A stretch of 64,000 nt of DNA from Tardiphaga robiniae (GTDB taxonomy: Bacteria; Pseudomonadota; Alphaproteobacteria; Rhizobiales; Xanthobacteraceae), in NCBI RefSeq assembly GCF_013359755.1, contig NZ_JABMCJ010000078.1:1-64000 (forward strand), read 5' to 3'. The notes under the pieces are model-generated. The model was not told where the DNA came from. It saw nothing but the letters and a program-made list of their open reading frames with translations, and did no database searches. The position numbers and the translations under genes were made by a program. Below are positions 33,617-41,719 of the stretch, piece by piece. Position 1 is the stretch's first letter. Each line of letters starts with the position of its first letter.

Positions 33617-33952
33617 TCAGTTGGATTCCATGATCCATGCCCTGCCCGCTTGCGCGACGGACGGCGCAACATCGCGGCCGCAGAACTCCGCAGCGCGCTC
33701 GAATTGTTCCTGAATTTCCGATGTTACCACCCCATTTGCGGCATCGAGTTCCCGCAGCGAGATGGTCGATGTGAAGGTTCCGGCAAAACAGCTGCAGAAC
33801 TTTTTGGAATCGCTCGAAGGTTTATTCGGCCGCTTGCGAAAGTGATTCGAACAGCTTGTTTCCAGATTGTTCGCCATCTGATCGATTTCGTTCGCATAGA
33901 TCGGGGACGCGATCACGGCGGCAAGTGCCAGTATAAATGTAGTTTGTCTCAT
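33617..33952 (-). CDS. Small exported cysteine-containing protein, unknown
   Basis: A 111-residue protein starting at ATG 33952. Residues 1-20 are a signal peptide (MRQTTFILALAAVIASPIYA). The mature part has four cysteines (TSCSNHF, FCSCFAG, EFCGRD), so disulfides are likely in the periplasm. I do not recognise the family. It lies upstream of the two small genes at 33.1-33.5 kb on the same strand, 122 bases away. Confidence 0.65.
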   Translation of the reverse strand: MRQTTFILALAAVIASPIYANEIDQMANNLETSCSNHFRKRPNKPSSDSKKFCSCFAGTFTSTISLRELDAANGVVTSEIQEQFERAAEFCGRDVAPSVAQAGRAWIMESN

Positions 33953-34340
33953 AGTGCGATCATAACCTCGGTACTCCAGCAACGCATCGTCACTCTGTCG
34001 TCATCCTCAGGTTCCATGGGAGAAAGCTCGTGCTCACGCGCCTGTGTTCGGTATTCCGACATTCGGGGTTGAATTGTTGCAATTGTGACGGTTGAACAAA
34101 TGAGCCGCATTGGCGATGTTCGCGGATGGGGCGGATGCCGAAAGTGATTGTGATTCTGCGATCTGCGGTCTGAGCGCCGCATTATTCGCTTATTCAATGG
34201 GTTCTCTGCTACGCGACGATCTCGGCATTTCCAGCAGACATGTCAGGTCGATAACGCTACACTGTCCGGGATTGATTGCGCTGTTGCTTGCGCTCGAATT
34301 CCTGAGCACCAACTGGACCACGCCGTTGCAGGATAGCGGC
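33953..34340. other. Gap without a confident gene
   Basis: An open frame on the plus strand runs from 34110 into the small gene at 34341, but its first 77 residues are not clearly protein-like, apart from one hydrophobic stretch (LIALLLALEFLS). The promoter of the minus-strand exported protein must lie at the left end. I see nothing else. Confidence 0.4.
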
Positions 34341-34595
34341 ATGCCCCATAGGGACGCCTTCATGGACAAGATCGCTCCGCATAAAGTCACGAAGGCCGAT
34401 ATCGTCTTCTCCGTCGGCCGCGGCCTCGTGATGGCCGCAGCCATCATCGGCGCCACATATTTCCTTGGAAGCTGGTATCTCGGCGGCAGCGACCTGGAAT
34501 CGATCTACCAGACTGAAAGCTATAACGACGCCTCCACGACGCCGCGAAGCGAACATGCGACTGCGCCCGGCACAACGGAGGAAGCGACGCAGTAA
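34341..34595 (+). CDS. Small membrane protein, unknown
   Basis: An 84-residue protein with one hydrophobic segment (GLVMAAAIIGATYFLGSWYLGG) flanked by a basic N-terminal part (MDKIAPHKVTKAD) and an acidic, Thr/Ser-rich tail. ATG 34341 has AGGA upstream; ATG 34362 with AGGGA is an equally good start giving 77 residues; the frame is open from 34110. I do not recognise it. It converges with the UDP-glucose dehydrogenase gene; the palindrome GCATCTGCGCAGATGC at 34614-34629 lies between. Confidence 0.5.
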   Translation: MPHRDAFMDKIAPHKVTKADIVFSVGRGLVMAAAIIGATYFLGSWYLGGSDLESIYQTESYNDASTTPRSEHATAPGTTEEATQ

Positions 34596-34613
34596 AACAC
34601 TGCGCGCCTCCTC

Positions 34614-34629
34614 GCATCTGCGCAGATGC
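34614..34629. terminator. Perfect 16-base palindrome between convergent genes
   Basis: GCATCTGCGCAGATGC is a perfect palindrome in the 39-base gap between the convergent small membrane protein and UDP-glucose dehydrogenase genes. It has no loop or T run, so terminator function is only suggested by position. Confidence 0.3.
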
Positions 34630-34634
34630 GCTGG

Positions 34635-35954
34635 CTAGTAAGCCACTGCTTGCGGCCGCCCGACGCCGCTATAGAGAAATCCGTTCCGCGTCACTTCATC
34701 CGGCGAATAGATGTTGCGGAGATCGATGATCACCGGACAGGCCATGATCGCCGCCATCTCCTTCAGATCGAGCGCGCGGAACTGCTCCCATTCGGTGACG
34801 ATGACCATGGCGTGACACCCGCGGGCGCATTCATAGGGCCCCTCGCAAAAGGTGACATTCTCGAACACCTTCTTCGCCTGCTCCATGCCCACGGGATCAT
34901 AGACCCGCACCTCGGCGCCCATATCCTGCAGCGCCGTGATCAACGGGATCGACGGCGCGTCGCGCATGTCGTCGGTATTCGGCTTGAAGGTCACACCGAG
35001 AATGGCGATGGACTTGCCGCGCAGATTGCCGCCGAAGGCATGCGCCACCTTGCGTGCCATGGCGCGCTTGCGCTGGTCGTTGACGGCAACCACGGTCTCG
35101 ACGATGCGCAGCGGCGCTTCGTAATCCTGGCCCGTCTTGATCAGTGCCAGCGTGTCCTTCGGAAAACACGAGCCGCCATAGCCCGGTCCGGCGTGCAGGA
35201 ACTTCAGGCCGATCCGGTTGTCGAGGCCGATGCCCCGCGCGACTTCCTGCACATTGGCGCCCACCTTCTCGGCGAGATCGGCGATCTCGTTGATGAAGGC
35301 GACTTTCGTGGCCAGGAATGAATTGGCGGCGTATTTGGTCAGTTCGGCCGTGCGGCGATCCGTATACATGATCGGCGACGAGTTAAGATGCAGCGGCCGG
35401 TAGACTTCGGCCATCACGTCCTTGGCACGCTGGTCGCTGGAACCGATGACGATACGGTCGGGATGTTTGAAGTCTCTAATAGCCGCGCCTTCGCGCAGGA
35501 ACTCCGGATTCGAGACCACGGCGAATTCCGCCTCCGGGTTCTCCTCGCGAATGATGCGCTCGACCTCGTCGCCGGAACCGACCGGCACCGTCGACTTGTT
35601 GACCACCACGGTGAACTTCTTGATGGCCTTCGCGATCTCGCGCGCCGCTGCATAGACATAGGACAGGTCCGCATGACCGTCACCACGCCGCGATGGCGTG
35701 CCGACGGCGATGAACACCACCTCGGCCGCACCGACAGCAGATGTGACATCGGTAACGAATTTGAGACGTCCCTGCTTGGCATTGCTCGCGACCAGCGCAT
35801 CGAGACCAGGCTCATGGATCGGAATCTCACCGTTGTTCAGCGCATCGATCTTTCCCTGATCCGTATCGACGCAGGTGACGTGATGGCCGAAGTCCGAAAA
35901 GCACGCCCCCGACACGAGCCCCACATAGCCAGCGCCAATCATGGCAATTCGCAT
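34635..35954 (-). CDS. ugd: UDP-glucose 6-dehydrogenase
   Basis: A 439-residue cytoplasmic enzyme that oxidises UDP-glucose to UDP-glucuronate with two NAD+. The N-terminal NAD motif is GAGYVGLVSGACFSDFGH and the catalytic cysteine lies in GPGYGGSCFPKDT (about residue 260). Length is normal. It lies at the left edge of the exopolysaccharide locus on the minus strand with the FkbM and priming transferase genes, and supplies glucuronic acid for the polymer. Confidence 0.93.
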   Translation of the reverse strand: MRIAMIGAGYVGLVSGACFSDFGHHVTCVDTDQGKIDALNNGEIPIHEPGLDALVASNAKQGRLKFVTDVTSAVGAAEVVFIAVGTPSRRGDGHADLSYVYAAAREIAKAIKKFTVVVNKSTVPVGSGDEVERIIREENPEAEFAVVSNPEFLREGAAIRDFKHPDRIVIGSSDQRAKDVMAEVYRPLHLNSSPIMYTDRRTAELTKYAANSFLATKVAFINEIADLAEKVGANVQEVARGIGLDNRIGLKFLHAGPGYGGSCFPKDTLALIKTGQDYEAPLRIVETVVAVNDQRKRAMARKVAHAFGGNLRGKSIAILGVTFKPNTDDMRDAPSIPLITALQDMGAEVRVYDPVGMEQAKKVFENVTFCEGPYECARGCHAMVIVTEWEQFRALDLKEMAAIMACPVIIDLRNIYSPDEVTRNGFLYSGVGRPQAVAY

Positions 35955-36025
35955 TGCATGTCCTGTCTTGTAAACAGTCCGCGGTCAGAACGACCCGGAC
36001 ATCCCCCGAGAATTCCGCATGCGCC

Positions 36026-36817
36026 TCAGCTGTTGAGGATCAACTCGCCGTCGAGATGCTGCGGAAAGAAAAAGAAGTTGTTGACGTAAGCTTGCCCGGG
36101 TTTACGGCCACCATTGGGCAACAGCGCATCGGCGTCCTGCATTTCCCCGGCGTTGAAATGATCGATGGAGATCACCTCGTCGTCCTGGAGGAAGAAGCCG
36201 CGATAGGATTTGTCGCGAAAGAAATCGAACACCGAGCGCGTCGCCTCGGCACGGTGGCGATCCTCAGCCTCGACAAGGAAGACCGGCTGGCACCGGTCGA
36301 TCAGGCCGACGGCTCCATGCAAGACGCTCAACTCGTGCCCCTCGACGTCTACCTTCACGAAGGACACGTCCTCGCGCACGACACCATCGAGACGCGCCAA
36401 TGGAACATGCGTGGTGATCAGTTGCTTCACCGACGGTTCGTATTGCTGTTCGAGCGATGCCCGCCCGTAAACAAGGCCATCCTCGCCTTGCGGTGTGTAG
36501 AGCTCGGCATCGCCTTCATGATCCGAGAGAGCCACTTCATGGATGCGCACATTGGACGCGGAGGTACGCCGGAGCAGATCGGCCATCTCACGCGACGGCT
36601 CGAACGCATGGACCTGACCGGACAGTCGCGCCAGTTGCTGGGTATAGAGACCGCAATTGGCGCCGACATCCACCGTGACGGCCCCCTGCGGCACGATCTT
36701 GTCGAGATAAGCCAGTTCACGCTCCGCCGATTTGGGACGCTTCATGAAGCGCCAGCGCAGATACATCGACGGGAAAGCGTCTTTCAGGAGCTGCTTGGTC
36801 CGTTGCGTCGCCGTCAT
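36026..36817 (-). CDS. FkbM-family methyltransferase
   Basis: A 263-residue SAM-dependent methyltransferase of the FkbM family. The SAM motif is VTVDVGANCGLYTQQLA and the FkbM motif FVKVDVEGHELSVLHG. ATG 36817 with GAAGGG upstream is preferred over the open frame start at 36901. Such enzymes in polysaccharide loci usually O-methylate a sugar residue. It lies between ugd and the priming transferase. Confidence 0.87.
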   Translation of the reverse strand: MTATQRTKQLLKDAFPSMYLRWRFMKRPKSAERELAYLDKIVPQGAVTVDVGANCGLYTQQLARLSGQVHAFEPSREMADLLRRTSASNVRIHEVALSDHEGDAELYTPQGEDGLVYGRASLEQQYEPSVKQLITTHVPLARLDGVVREDVSFVKVDVEGHELSVLHGAVGLIDRCQPVFLVEAEDRHRAEATRSVFDFFRDKSYRGFFLQDDEVISIDHFNAGEMQDADALLPNGGRKPGQAYVNNFFFFPQHLDGELILNS

Positions 36818-36943
36818 GGCTGTCACCCTTCGTTCGAGGCTGGTTTCAAGGCAAAACAATTCCGGGCGCCGGACGGAGGTCCGCCAGCGCAATGTCTGCA
36901 ATGTGTGGTGTGATCGATGCCGCCGCTCAATCGGTCGTGGGCA

Positions 36944-37711
36944 TCAGAAGGCATTACCGGAGAGGAATTCGCGTCGGACGGTTTGCACGATGATCGTGAT
37001 GTCCATACGCATCGACCATTTCTCGATATATTCGAGGTCGTAATCGATGCGCGAGATCGCCCGGGGCGCCTCCACGGTGCTGCCGCGACAGCCGCTCACC
37101 TGGGCCAGGCCGGTGATGCCGGGCCGCGCGCTGTGACGCGTAAAATAATACGGCACGAGATCTTCATAGAGCACGTTGGCGGCCAGCATGCCCGGAACAT
37201 GGGGCCGCGGCCCAACCAGAGACATATCGCCCTTGAGCACGTTGATCAGCTGCGGAATTTCGTCGAGGCTGGTCTTGCGCAGCAGCTTGCCAATCCGCGT
37301 CACCCGGGCGTCGCCTTCGACCGTCTGCTGAATGCCGCGCTTGTCGCCGGCATCGGTGCGCATTGAGCGGAACTTGTAGATCTTAAAGAACCGGTTGCGG
37401 TAGCCATAGCGATACTGGGTAAAGAACACCGGTCCCGGCGAGGTCGCCTTGATGATGATTGCGATCGTGATCAGCAGCGGCGCGAGAAACAGCAAGGCCG
37501 AGCCTGCGGCCGCAATGTCGAACAATCGCTTGGCAATCGACTCCGACGGCTCGCACCGGGCAACCTGGTTCGTCCGGCGGCTGCGATAGGCGCTATTCCG
37601 ATAGGACCCGTGGCCGGCAAACTCGACCGGCCGCACTGAAATGAGCTGCCGCTCCTTCCAGAGCGGCGTCACCTTGTTGCGATCAAAACCAACTGAAACT
37701 GTAGAGGCCAT
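36944..37711 (-). CDS. Priming sugar transferase (polyprenyl-phosphate sugar-1-phosphate transferase)
   Basis: A 255-residue monotopic sugar-phosphate transferase (PF02397) of the short ExoY/PssA type. A basic N-terminal tail leads to the membrane hairpin ([20 protein letters not shown]), then [29 protein letters not shown] and [12 protein letters not shown], all family motifs. It moves the first sugar phosphate (often glucose or galactose) from UDP-sugar to undecaprenyl phosphate at the inner membrane. ATG 37711 with AGGGAG is the best start. Confidence 0.92.
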   Translation of the reverse strand: MASTVSVGFDRNKVTPLWKERQLISVRPVEFAGHGSYRNSAYRSRRTNQVARCEPSESIAKRLFDIAAAGSALLFLAPLLITIAIIIKATSPGPVFFTQYRYGYRNRFFKIYKFRSMRTDAGDKRGIQQTVEGDARVTRIGKLLRKTSLDEIPQLINVLKGDMSLVGPRPHVPGMLAANVLYEDLVPYYFTRHSARPGITGLAQVSGCRGSTVEAPRAISRIDYDLEYIEKWSMRMDITIIVQTVRREFLSGNAF

Positions 37712-38167
37712 GCTCTCGCTCCCTGCTGGAACTTTGGTGCGCGATAATCGAACAGAAACATGCCTATGTGGCAGGCATGCGAATTCAGAACTCTTCCCTT
37801 CGACGAACATTCGCAATTGCGAAACCATCTTCGTCGATCAGAACCTTCATCCCTGAAGATTTCTTAACTGTGCGAACGAATTAGGGCGGCAAAACGGTAT
37901 TGGCGTGTAACATTACGCAGTCGCAATATTGATATAATTGTGCGGCGCGCAAAATTCTTTGTGCACGGAAGCGCTTAGATCATTTTGTGGGTCTATTGCG
38001 CTGCATCACGCTCACAGCAGCCATGCAAAATAATTACACGACGCAGATCGATGAATTGCATCGCGTCGCTGCGAGATCGGGTGCATGATCTCCGCAATTA
38101 ACAAATAGCCACCAAGCAGCAATCGATTCGAGCTTGATTTTTCACTCGATACTAAAGCGCGCCCATT
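37712..38167. promoter_or_regulatory. Divergent regulatory region of the exopolysaccharide locus
   Basis: No gene is supported in these 456 bases, which are more AT-rich than the neighbourhood. They must hold the promoters of the leftward (sugar transferase) and rightward genes. A nested hairpin lies at 38039-38068: CGACGC and GCGTCG outside, GATG and CATC inside around AATTG, with a 5-base bulge. A weak dyad TCGAG/CTCGA is at 38128-38149. The AT-rich character would suit a MucR/Ros or H-NS-like regulator, but I cannot identify a site. Confidence 0.45.
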
Positions 38168-38431
38168 ATGTTGCGCACTGAGACTGCTCACTCCGCCAGA
38201 TATTTCGGCATCGCCATGGTCGCTCGACGAACACCTCAGATGACTACAGGGGACATTTCATTTCCCCCGCGCGCGATCGCCGTGGATAAGGCGGCGATCT
38301 CGAGCCCTGTGGACAGTTCTACCAGCGATGTGCACAACGCATCTGGCCGCAAACTGCGAAATAGACTTCTTCTTATCAATGCGGCCGTCTGGGTCGCTGT
38401 GATCGTCGCCGTTCGCATCATTTTCTTCTGA
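38168..38431 (+). CDS. Small membrane-tail protein, unknown
   Basis: An 87-residue open frame whose C-terminal 28 residues form a basic flank and one membrane span (NRLLLINAAVWVAVIVAVRIIFF), the pattern of a tail-anchored protein. The N-terminal part is low in family signals. Starts at 38168, 38216 or 38240 are all possible and none has a clear ribosome site. It is the first possible gene on the plus strand of the exopolysaccharide locus. I do not recognise it. Confidence 0.45.
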   Translation: MLRTETAHSARYFGIAMVARRTPQMTTGDISFPPRAIAVDKAAISSPVDSSTSDVHNASGRKLRNRLLLINAAVWVAVIVAVRIIFF

Positions 38432-38525
38432 GCTCATCGCTATCCCCAAAGCTTTATGAGTCCCAAGGCGTTGCGCGGCCGATTGAATTTGACCGCGACG
38501 GTTCCCTGATCGTAGCTTGCGCGAA

Positions 38526-39254
38526 ATGCCGCGCTCCCTCTCCAGGTCAGATTCGAACAAGGCGGCACTGCCGCCCGATACGCGTATCTATGCTATCGGC
38601 GACATTCACGGGCGCGCCGACCTGCTGCAGGAGACCATCGCGCGCATCGATGAGGACATCCGACGTCGCCCGATCACCTATGCGGCAGAGGTCTATATCG
38701 GCGATTACATCGATCGTGGCGCGGATTCGAAAGGTGTGATCGATTTGCTGGCAGTCCGCATGGTGCACAACCATGCAATCTGCCTACGCGGCAATCACGA
38801 AGCCATCATGGAAGACTTCCTAGAGGATGCCAGCGTACTTGAGCACTGGCGCCAACTGGGCGGACTTCAGACTCTCGCGTCCTATGGCGTTTCTCCATCG
38901 CGCACGGCAACGGCGCGCGACGTGCAGAAATCCTTTCATGCCGCATTCCCTCCGGCGCATGACGCTTTCTTGCGTTGCCTGCGGAACAATATCAGATGTG
39001 GCGACTTCTTGTTCGTTCACGCGGGCATTCGTCCCAATGTTCCGCTGTCGTCTCAAGATCCGCATGATCTGATGTGGATCAGGGACGAGTTTCTGGATTC
39101 AAAGCGCGATCATGGCGTCTATGTGGTGCACGGACACACGCCGGTTCCCCATGCAGATATTAGAGATAACCGTGTGAATATTGACACAGGTGCGTGGCGC
39201 AGCGGCATCCTCACGTGCATTGCCATCGAAGGCACAGAGATTCTGGTTCTCTAA
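38526..39254 (+). CDS. PPP-type serine/threonine protein phosphatase (metallophosphoesterase)
   Basis: A 242-residue phosphatase of the PPP/calcineurin-like family (PrpA type). Metal-binding motifs are in order: GDIHGR at 25-30, GDYIDRG near 61, RGNHE near 89, HAGIRP and VVHGHTPV. ATG 38526 is preferred to a TTG three codons earlier. It sits just before the polysaccharide export genes. In such loci the BY-kinase is usually opposed by a low-molecular-weight tyrosine phosphatase, which is not seen; this enzyme could take that place, or act on a diadenosine-type nucleotide. Confidence 0.85.
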   Translation: MPRSLSRSDSNKAALPPDTRIYAIGDIHGRADLLQETIARIDEDIRRRPITYAAEVYIGDYIDRGADSKGVIDLLAVRMVHNHAICLRGNHEAIMEDFLEDASVLEHWRQLGGLQTLASYGVSPSRTATARDVQKSFHAAFPPAHDAFLRCLRNNIRCGDFLFVHAGIRPNVPLSSQDPHDLMWIRDEFLDSKRDHGVYVVHGHTPVPHADIRDNRVNIDTGAWRSGILTCIAIEGTEILVL

Positions 39255-39403
39255 GAAGACATTAATACGCAATCTGCGCACTCTCTGAGTACGCCACATT
39301 CTTTCGCCGTTTTTTGCCGGACACTCTCGCGCAATTGTCGTCTGCATCAATTGTCATCGAATTGATGCAGATGATCACATTGATGTTGTGTTGGGGGTCT
39401 ACC

Positions 39404-39985
39404 ATGTTGCGAACGAACCGATGCGCCGGCATTTTGATAGTACCGGTGCTTTCATTTTTCCTTGCTGGCGTCGCTCCGTCGATCGCGCTCGCACAGGACC
39501 AGCGGGTTTCTGCGGCTTCGCCGTCAGGCACCTATCTTCTTGGACCAACTGACAGGATTCGTCTGAAGGTCTATGGCGAAGCTGATATCACCGGTGAATA
39601 TGAGGTCGACAGCAACGGATTTGTATCGATTCCCCTTGCGGGCCACGTGAAGGCCGCTGGACTGACCACACGGCAATTAGAGAAGGGCATCTCCTCCGCG
39701 CTGGCCAAGGGAATCGTGCGAGACCCACGCGTGAATGTGGAAATCGCACTGTATCGCCCCTTCTATATCCTCGGCGAAGTGAAGAAGAGCGGCGAATACC
39801 CTTATCGCATGGGCCTGACCGTGATGGACGCCGTCGCAACTGCCGGTGGATTCACCTATCGCGCCAATGAGAACAAAGTGTATTTGCGGCGATCGGGCTC
39901 AACCGTCGAAGAGATCTATGCGCTCGATTCGCCAGTCCTGGTATTTCCCGGCGACAATGTGCGTGTCCCAGAACGATACTTCTGA
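39404..39985 (+). CDS. Polysaccharide export protein (Wza/ExoF-like)
   Basis: A 193-residue exported protein with a signal peptide (about 1-30) and a Poly_export domain (TYLLGPTDRIRLKVYGEADITG) followed by a SLBB domain (YILGEVKKSGEYPYRMGLTV). It is a short outer-membrane polysaccharide export family protein without the extra SLBB and C-terminal helix of E. coli Wza. No lipobox cysteine is evident at the cleavage site. ATG 39404 with GGGGG upstream is the chosen start. It should form the periplasmic or outer-membrane part of the export channel with the BY-kinase at 41700. Confidence 0.88.
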   Translation: MLRTNRCAGILIVPVLSFFLAGVAPSIALAQDQRVSAASPSGTYLLGPTDRIRLKVYGEADITGEYEVDSNGFVSIPLAGHVKAAGLTTRQLEKGISSALAKGIVRDPRVNVEIALYRPFYILGEVKKSGEYPYRMGLTVMDAVATAGGFTYRANENKVYLRRSGSTVEEIYALDSPVLVFPGDNVRVPERYF

Positions 39986-40271
39986 ACTCATCATTTTTGA
40001 TTTTGTCTGATGTGTAGTGACCGATGCGCGCCTTCATGTCGCGCGTCGCCATAGTCTCGACTTTTTGCGATGCGTATTCTTGTGCAGTGCGACGAACTTT
40101 ACTTCGCACTTCACATTGTGGGCAGCAAAGAGAAGGGCGTTTCATCAGACGAGTGTTGAGTGCGCTAGTGGGGGCGCGACATTCATCACGGGCTTGCTGA
40201 GTTTGTAAGCGCCAGGATGAATTTCTAAGCGGCAATCAAGTCTCGACGACAATTCGATAGCGGAGGAATGC
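39986..40271. other. Gap between export protein and barrel genes
   Basis: No gene is supported. An inverted repeat AGTGCGA (40086-40092) and TCGCACT (40104-40110) with an 11-base loop lies within and could be an operator or attenuator. The downstream end carries the GGAGG site of the short leader peptide at 40272. Confidence 0.45.
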
Positions 40272-40295
40272 ATGTCCTTCGCAAGGGATGAGTGA
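40272..40295 (+). CDS. Possible 7-residue leader peptide
   Basis: ATG 40272 is preceded by a perfect GGAGG (40262-40266) and encodes MSFARDE, ending TGA at 40293-40295. The stop overlaps the start of the outer-membrane barrel gene as TGATG. The barrel start itself has only AAGGG inside this mini-gene. The arrangement suggests translational coupling. It may also be a chance frame. Confidence 0.4.
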   Translation: MSFARDE

Positions 40296-41719
40296 TGAAA
40301 TGTACGTTTGTATCAGCAGGATCGGATGCGATCGGCGAAGGACCGGAGGGGCTGCGGCCGATTCCCGTCACGCGCCGCGCTCTCCGTATCGCGCCATGGC
40401 CGGTCACGGCGATTCTGCTTGGTATTGCATCACCCGCCAATGCTCAGGCGATCCCGGCAACCAGCGACGAGCTCGCGCCGCCCTGGAATGCGCAACGGAT
40501 TTTCGAACCGTCCGCGCTGCCCGATCTGGTCGACCGGGATAACCGCGAAGCAGTAGCGCCAGAGGACATGCCAGTAAAAAAGCGACAGCAACCTGGCTAT
40601 GAACCCGTCGGCATCCGCCAGGGATCCTGGATGTTCAACCCGTCGCTGATGACGGGCGCACTCTATGACAGCAATGTGTTTGCCTCGAACACCCAGAAGC
40701 GCGGCGACGTCGCGGCGGTGATCGAACCCAGCCTGCGTGCTCACACGCTGTGGGAACGACACGGCATCGACATCAAGCTCAATTCACGAACCACGGCCTA
40801 TAACGAAAATTCAAGCCTCGACCAGACCGATGTGAGCCTGAAGGGCGCCGGCTGGATCGATATCGCCAACGATATGGTCGTGCTGGGCAGTTTCCAGATC
40901 GCGCATCTCAATGAGGGTGTGGGTTCGCTGAGCTCGCCTTCCAATGCCGTGACACCGACGCCTTATAATCTGATGTCCGGCGACCTGACCGTCCGCAAGG
41001 AATTCAACCGGCTGGCGACATCGATCGGTGCACGCGTCGACTCCTACGATTACGGTACGGCGCGCGCGCAGGATGGCAGTCTGATCGACCAGAGCAGCCG
41101 CGACGGCCAGATCTATGCACTTCACGGCCGCGTCGATTATGCGTTCTCGCCTGTGCTCGGCTGGTTCGGCGGCGTCGAAGGCAACCAGCGCAACATCCGC
41201 GGCGTGCCCGGCCAGACGCTGGACTCCACCGGCTATCGCGCTTTGTCCGGCTTGACCGTCGGTTTCGGCAATCTGCTCCGCGGCGAATTCGGCGGCGGCT
41301 ATGTCGAGCAGCGCTTCGACAATCCTCTGATTGGCACCGTCGACGGGCCATCCTATCGCGCCAAGCTCACATGGAGCCCGACGCGATTGATGGACATCCA
41401 CGTCAAGGCCGAACAACTGGTCACGCAGACATCCGATACCAGCTCGACCGGCGTGTTGGCCAATGCCGTGCAGGTCGGCGTCGACTACGAACTGCGTCGC
41501 AACGTCATCCTGTCGCTGGCGGGCGCCTATGAGATCGATCGCTTCTTCGGCCAGGCCCGCAAGGACCGCGTGACCACGACCAATGCCAGCGTGAAGTATT
41601 TGATGAACCGCTTCAGCGCGATCTCGGCCTATCACCGCTACACATCGCGCGACAGCGATATACCCACCTTCAGTTACGACAAACACCAGGTAGGGCTCAA
41701 TGTTACAGCGCAATTTTGA
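40295..41719 (+). CDS. Outer-membrane beta-barrel protein of the exopolysaccharide locus (BBP2-like)
   Basis: A 474-residue protein. After a signal region (cleavage near SPANAQ, about residue 50) and a linker of about 60 residues comes a barrel of alternating strands of the kind in putative beta-barrel porin family PF10082 (FNPSLMTGALYDSNVFASN is the typical beginning), closing with an aromatic C-terminal residue (VTAQF). It overlaps the BY-kinase gene by 20 bases. In related loci such barrels stand beside the Wza-like protein and may be the actual outer-membrane exit. Confidence 0.82.
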   Translation: MKCTFVSAGSDAIGEGPEGLRPIPVTRRALRIAPWPVTAILLGIASPANAQAIPATSDELAPPWNAQRIFEPSALPDLVDRDNREAVAPEDMPVKKRQQPGYEPVGIRQGSWMFNPSLMTGALYDSNVFASNTQKRGDVAAVIEPSLRAHTLWERHGIDIKLNSRTTAYNENSSLDQTDVSLKGAGWIDIANDMVVLGSFQIAHLNEGVGSLSSPSNAVTPTPYNLMSGDLTVRKEFNRLATSIGARVDSYDYGTARAQDGSLIDQSSRDGQIYALHGRVDYAFSPVLGWFGGVEGNQRNIRGVPGQTLDSTGYRALSGLTVGFGNLLRGEFGGGYVEQRFDNPLIGTVDGPSYRAKLTWSPTRLMDIHVKAEQLVTQTSDTSSTGVLANAVQVGVDYELRRNVILSLAGAYEIDRFFGQARKDRVTTTNASVKYLMNRFSAISAYHRYTSRDSDIPTFSYDKHQVGLNVTAQF

